From: CAZIAK01 sp964537035
GTDB lineage: Bacteria; Planctomycetota; B15-G4
DNA: 64,000 bases
Assembly: GCA_964537035.1 (NCBI GenBank)
Contig: CAZIAK010000010.1
Span: forward strand, 51,157 to 115,156
Direction of reading: 5' to 3'
In this document: in pieces, positions 60,738-64,000 of the stretch
Numbering within the stretch: position 1 is the stretch's first letter
How the letters are laid out: each line of letters opens with the position of its first letter
Made by a program: the position numbers and the translations under genes
The notes under the pieces: generated by a model
Databases searched by the model: none
Told to the model about the DNA's origin: nothing
The model's input: only the letters and a program-made list of their open reading frames with translations

Positions 60738-62996
60738 TCAGGCCATGAGCCCCTCGTCCTCCTGAGCACCCAGCACGATGCGCCCCTCGACCAGCCGCAC
60801 GGCAATGGCATTGCCCTGCCCACCAGCGGAGCCGTTCTCCTGGCGGATGATCTCCTCTGCCAAGGGAAAGCGAATGTTCTGGTCGACCAGTCGGTGCAGC
60901 TCCCGAGCGCCATAGGTGTCACAGTTGCCCGCAGCCACCAGCTCGTCGTAGACATCGTCGTCCAGGGTCAACTTGACCTGCCTGTTGGCCAGCAAGGCCT
61001 CGATCTCTGCCACATGGTGATCGATGATCGCACGGAGGGCTGTCGCCGACAGGCGGGCGAAGGGCACCACCGTGTCGATGCGGTTGACCAACTCGGGACG
61101 CATGTGATTCAACAGCACATCCCGCGGGTCGATCTGTGGTTCAGAGGGTTGACCGCCGAAGCCCATCTTTGCCGCCTGCTTCGGTTCGACGTCGATGTTC
61201 GAGGTCACGATCACGATGGCCTGGGTGAAGTCCGCGCGCCGACCATTGGTGCCAGTCAGCCGTCCCTCGTCGAAGATCTGCAGGAAGATGTCGGAGACCT
61301 TGGGGTGGGCCTTCTCGACCTCGTCAAACAGCAGCACGCAATGGGGATGGGTGCGCATGGCCGAGATGAGCAGCCCCTCTTTCTCGTGGCCCACGTACCC
61401 GGGGGGCGCGCCGATGAGGTTCGCCACCGAGTGGGGCTCCATGTACTCGGACATGTCAAAGCGCAAGAGCCTACGAGTGTCGCCAAACAGCTGCTCCGTG
61501 AGGCACTTGGCCAGGAACGTCTTGCCCACACCTGTGGGACCAGCAAAAAAGAACACGCCCAGGGGACGATTGGGATCGCTGAGCCCCGCCTTGGCGGTCA
61601 GCACCGTACGGGCGACGGCACGTACGGCCTCTTCTTGGCCGAGGACCTTGGCCTGCAGCTCGCTCTCCACGTTGAACAGATTGCGCGCGGCCTCTCCGGA
61701 CATGCGTTCCAAGGGGATGCCTGTCCACTGGGAAACGGTCGTCGCCACGTCAGCAGCGGTCACCTCGATGGTGCTACCGGCTGCGGCGTCACCCGTGTAA
61801 CGTTCGAGCCGCTTGCGAGCGCACGATTGATCGACCGCATCGAGCGCCTTGTCTGGCAGGCGGCGATCGAAGACGTGACGCACGGTGAGCTGCACCGCTG
61901 CCTCGATCGCTTCAGCCAGGATCTTCACCTGGTGGTGGTTCTCAAGAGACGGGCTGACCCTGGTCACGATGTCCTGGGCTTCATCCGCCGTGGGCTCCTC
62001 GACCAAGACCTTCTCGAAGCGCCGGTCGAGGGCGGGATCGCCTTCGACGTGACGACGGTACTCTTCGATGGTGGTCGCACCGACGCAGCTCAGCTCACCC
62101 CGGGCCAGGGCAGGCTTGAGGATGTTGGCCGCGTCCAGCGAGTCTCCCCCGCCGGCGGCTCCGGCCCCCACCAGTGTGTGCAGCTCGTCGAGAAAAAGGA
62201 TCACCTCGGGGTGCGCCTTCAGCTCCGCGAGAATGCCCAACAGGCGCTCCTCGAACTGACCCCGGTACTTGGTGCCAGCCACCAGCGAGCCCATGGCCAG
62301 CTCAACGATGCGGCGGCCACGGAGGGGCTCGGGGCAGTCGGGCTGGGTCAGGCGCAAGGCAAAACCCTCTGCCACCGCCGTCTTGCCCACACCCGCATCG
62401 CCCACCAGCACCGGGTTGTTCTTGTTCTTGCGCAGCAGCACCTGAGAGAGCAGATCGAGCTCGACGGTGCGACCAATCAAGGGCGACGTCTGCCCGTTCG
62501 CTGCCATCTCGGTCAGGTCTCGACCGAACTCCTCCAGCAAAGGCGTGGGCGACGGCTTGGCTTCGGGCTCGGTGTGCAGGTTCTCCTGCAACGCGGCCAC
62601 GTCGATATCGCGCGTGCGCATGAGCCGCATGGGGATGCTGCGCCCTTCGTTGAGGATCGCTTCGAGCAGGTGCTCGGGCTCGACCACACGGCTGCGATGG
62701 CGAGTGGCGATGCGGGCCGCGAGGTCGATGACCGTGCGACACCGCGGCGTGGGCGCCATGGAACCGCTCAATCCGCTGGTGCCGCCCTGGCGGATCGCGC
62801 TCTCCAGCACCTCCATGTACTCCATGAAGTTCACCTCGACCTCGGCGAAGGCCATGGCCAGGTTGCCCTCGTCGTCCTTGGCCAGGCCGACGAACAGATG
62901 CTCCACACCCAGGTAGCTCTGCCCCCAATCCACGGCGGCTTGAGTGGCCAGGGCGAGCACCTGCTCAGCCCGGGGTGACAGTCTCGGTAGATTCAC
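60738..62996 (-). CDS. ClpA/ClpC-like AAA+ unfoldase without middle domain
   Basis: The 752-residue product (GTG 62996) has a Clp N-domain (1-140), first ATPase with GDAGVGKT (about 210) and LFLDELHTLVGAG, and second ATPase with GPTGVGKT and LLFDEVEKAHPKVS. It has no coiled-coil middle domain, so it is ClpA-like in size, unlike the ClpB at 3263. Between TSNI and MRPELVNRID lies KMGFGGQ, an [L/I/M]-G-[F/L] tripeptide at the place where ClpP-binding loops occur, so it may feed a ClpP. No clpP or clpS is near. It lies between the FHA gene and the M14 carboxypeptidase gene, all on one strand. Confidence 0.88.
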   Translation of the reverse strand: MNLPRLSPRAEQVLALATQAAVDWGQSYLGVEHLFVGLAKDDEGNLAMAFAEVEVNFMEYMEVLESAIRQGGTSGLSGSMAPTPRCRTVIDLAARIATRHRSRVVEPEHLLEAILNEGRSIPMRLMRTRDIDVAALQENLHTEPEAKPSPTPLLEEFGRDLTEMAANGQTSPLIGRTVELDLLSQVLLRKNKNNPVLVGDAGVGKTAVAEGFALRLTQPDCPEPLRGRRIVELAMGSLVAGTKYRGQFEERLLGILAELKAHPEVILFLDELHTLVGAGAAGGGDSLDAANILKPALARGELSCVGATTIEEYRRHVEGDPALDRRFEKVLVEEPTADEAQDIVTRVSPSLENHHQVKILAEAIEAAVQLTVRHVFDRRLPDKALDAVDQSCARKRLERYTGDAAAGSTIEVTAADVATTVSQWTGIPLERMSGEAARNLFNVESELQAKVLGQEEAVRAVARTVLTAKAGLSDPNRPLGVFFFAGPTGVGKTFLAKCLTEQLFGDTRRLLRFDMSEYMEPHSVANLIGAPPGYVGHEKEGLLISAMRTHPHCVLLFDEVEKAHPKVSDIFLQIFDEGRLTGTNGRRADFTQAIVIVTSNIDVEPKQAAKMGFGGQPSEPQIDPRDVLLNHMRPELVNRIDTVVPFARLSATALRAIIDHHVAEIEALLANRQVKLTLDDDVYDELVAAGNCDTYGARELHRLVDQNIRFPLAEEIIRQENGSAGGQGNAIAVRLVEGRIVLGAQEDEGLMA

Positions 62997-63081
62997 GACG
63001 TGGCAGTCCTTCGGGGTTTCTTGCGACGGTCCCGCTTGCGCTCGAGGTCTGTTGGTGACGTAGGGATCGACCTGGTCCGCA

Positions 63082-63495
63082 CTAGTGGGGCATGAACTCG
63101 ATCAAGGTCGTGCCCACCAGAAAGCACGACCCGGGAGTGATCAGCACCTTGCCAGAGAGTTGGCGGTCACCCAGAAAAGTGCCGTTGCGACTGTCCCTGT
63201 CTTCGAGCCAGAAGTGCCGATCTTCGCGGATGATTCGGGCGTGAGCGCCAGAGACCATGGGGTCGAGGGTCAGGTAGAGATCGTTGGGCTGGCTGCGCCC
63301 GATGGTGAGCACGTCCGCGTCGACCGAACTGCGCGTGCCGTCCATGGGGCCGCCGATCACCTCGACCTGCAGGGGACCGGGCTGCTCCGGTGCGGGCTGA
63401 CGCCGAACCTTGGGCGACAGATCTGTGAGGGTCGCCGTCATGCTGGGATCAAAGCCCACGTCACCACTCTCTGCGTCTGGGTCAGACTCAGCCAT
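63082..63495 (-). CDS. FHA domain protein
   Basis: The 137-residue cytoplasmic protein has a disordered N-terminus (1-40, acidic then Pro-rich) and an FHA phosphothreonine-binding domain (about 43-135). The signature residues are TIGRSQPNDLYL (Gly-Arg-Ser), VSGAHARI (Ser and His) and DSRNGTFLGD (Asn-Gly). It likely reads phosphothreonine marks from Ser/Thr kinases such as the one at 24434. It precedes the Clp unfoldase gene by 85 bases on the same strand, so a kinase-controlled proteolysis link is possible. Confidence 0.9.
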   Translation of the reverse strand: MAESDPDAESGDVGFDPSMTATLTDLSPKVRRQPAPEQPGPLQVEVIGGPMDGTRSSVDADVLTIGRSQPNDLYLTLDPMVSGAHARIIREDRHFWLEDRDSRNGTFLGDRQLSGKVLITPGSCFLVGTTLIEFMPH

Positions 63496-63619
63496 CGATC
63501 ATCACTCCCGGTGGGCCGCAGCGCCCATTCGCTCAGCCGGGGTCGATCTTACACGGCAGAGCGGCTGCCGTGGATTCTCAAGCAAGCCGTGGCCTGACGA
63601 ACCACAGCCAGCCCGGGGC

Positions 63620-64000
63620 TCAGCCGCCCTGGCCCCCGCGATTCAGCAGCGTCTCTGCCAGAACGGCCAGCAGCCGCTCTTCTTCGGTATGCAGAAAGAA
63701 GTGATCCCCTGGGAAGTCGTGTCGGGCAAAGCCTGACGGGCCGAACGCCTCCCACGCAGCCAGCTTGTCCTCAGGCACCTCGGGGTCGTCATGACCCGTG
63801 AACAGGGTCAGGGGCACATCCAAGGCTGCTGCATCTCCCCGGTGATAACAATCGGTGATGGCGAAGTCGGCCCGGATCATGGGCAGGAACAGGTCCATCA
63901 CCTCGTCGTTTGCCAGCACCTCTGCTGGCGTGCCGTTGAGTCGGCCCAGCTCAGCCAGCAGCTCCGCTCGTGGCAGATCATAGAGCGGTTTGGCGGGCGG
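63620..64000 (-). CDS. type II thioesterase (GrsT-like), N-terminal part outside window
   Basis: The visible 126 residues are the C-terminal half of an alpha/beta-hydrolase-fold thioesterase II. Landmarks are KPLYDLPRAELLAEL, LPMIRADFAITDCY, VPLTLFTGHDDPEVPEDKLAAW (catalytic Asp) and FPGDHFFL (catalytic His). The nucleophile serine lies beyond the window end. Such enzymes remove wrongly loaded acyl groups from carrier proteins of polyketide or nonribosomal peptide synthetases, so a biosynthetic gene may lie to the right. It ends 125 bases before the FHA gene. Confidence 0.88.
   Translation of the reverse strand, partial: PPAKPLYDLPRAELLAELGRLNGTPAEVLANDEVMDLFLPMIRADFAITDCYHRGDAAALDVPLTLFTGHDDPEVPEDKLAAWEAFGPSGFARHDFPGDHFFLHTEEERLLAVLAETLLNRGGQGG

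Overview
The window is high-GC, densely packed bacterial DNA. I read it as Planctomycetota, probably a deep marine-type lineage; this is an inference. Supporting it are secreted proteins sharing a C-terminal 'PFKGG ... ASNG' domain, two DUF1570-like metallopeptidases (one followed by a GYF-like domain), a Ser/Thr kinase carrying HEAT-like repeats, two GroEL paralogues around one GroES, an archaeal/eukaryotic-type methionine aminopeptidase, and LPS genes of a diderm cell. Two 100-N gaps are each flanked by an exact duplication (55 and 31 bases), so this is a scaffolded draft or metagenome bin and both gaps are probably artefacts.

Layout. 1-2188: the end of an unknown gene, then two secreted proteins. 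2302-8803: a folate-type cyclodeaminase/cyclohydrolase, ClpB, an RluA-family pseudouridine synthase and a membrane-anchored carboxypeptidase-regulatory-like repeat protein. 12239 down to 8811 (minus): a four-gene overlapping operon, rlmI, an asparaginase/isoaspartyl peptidase, a SpoU-type RNA methyltransferase and a Nudix hydrolase. 23030 down to 12832 (minus): a long, mostly overlapping operon of nrdR, a degenerate NrdD-like ATP-cone protein, smc, an LpxL-type acyltransferase, a conserved protein of unclear function, hldE and a family 9 glycosyltransferase. It ties nucleotide metabolism, chromosome segregation and LPS-core synthesis together. 30787 down to 23229 (minus): yidC, an SGNH hydrolase, mnmE, a transmembrane Ser/Thr kinase and a solute-binding lipoprotein.

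30910-35057: Trm112, a HEAT-repeat lipoprotein, radC and an NPCBM-like secreted protein. 35375-41203 (plus): a protein-folding island, groL, groS, groL, dnaJ, grpE and an FmdB-type zinc ribbon. 41288-45865: a SPASM radical-SAM protein and, convergent to it, a large regulatory-like repeat protein cut by the second gap. 46073-52935 (plus): an overlapping operon of two HExxH metallopeptidases, a trypsin-like lipoprotein that appears to lack its catalytic serine, and an O-antigen-ligase-like protein with a C-terminal repeat region. 52943-58611: a polytopic membrane protein, type 2 MetAP, an alpha/beta hydrolase, tRNA-Pro(GGG), a CPBP-protease pseudogene and a hypothetical gene. 58673-64000 (minus): an M14 carboxypeptidase, a ClpA/ClpC-like unfoldase, an FHA protein and a type II thioesterase cut by the window end.

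A near-palindromic element of about 100 bases occurs twice in opposite orientations (12264-12366 and 32936-33036), both times between genes. I found no CRISPR array, rRNA, transposase or phage genes. The strongest candidates for undescribed biology are the kinase/solute-binding-protein pair, the NrdD-like pseudo-reductase beside NrdR, and the peptidase/pseudoprotease/ligase operon.
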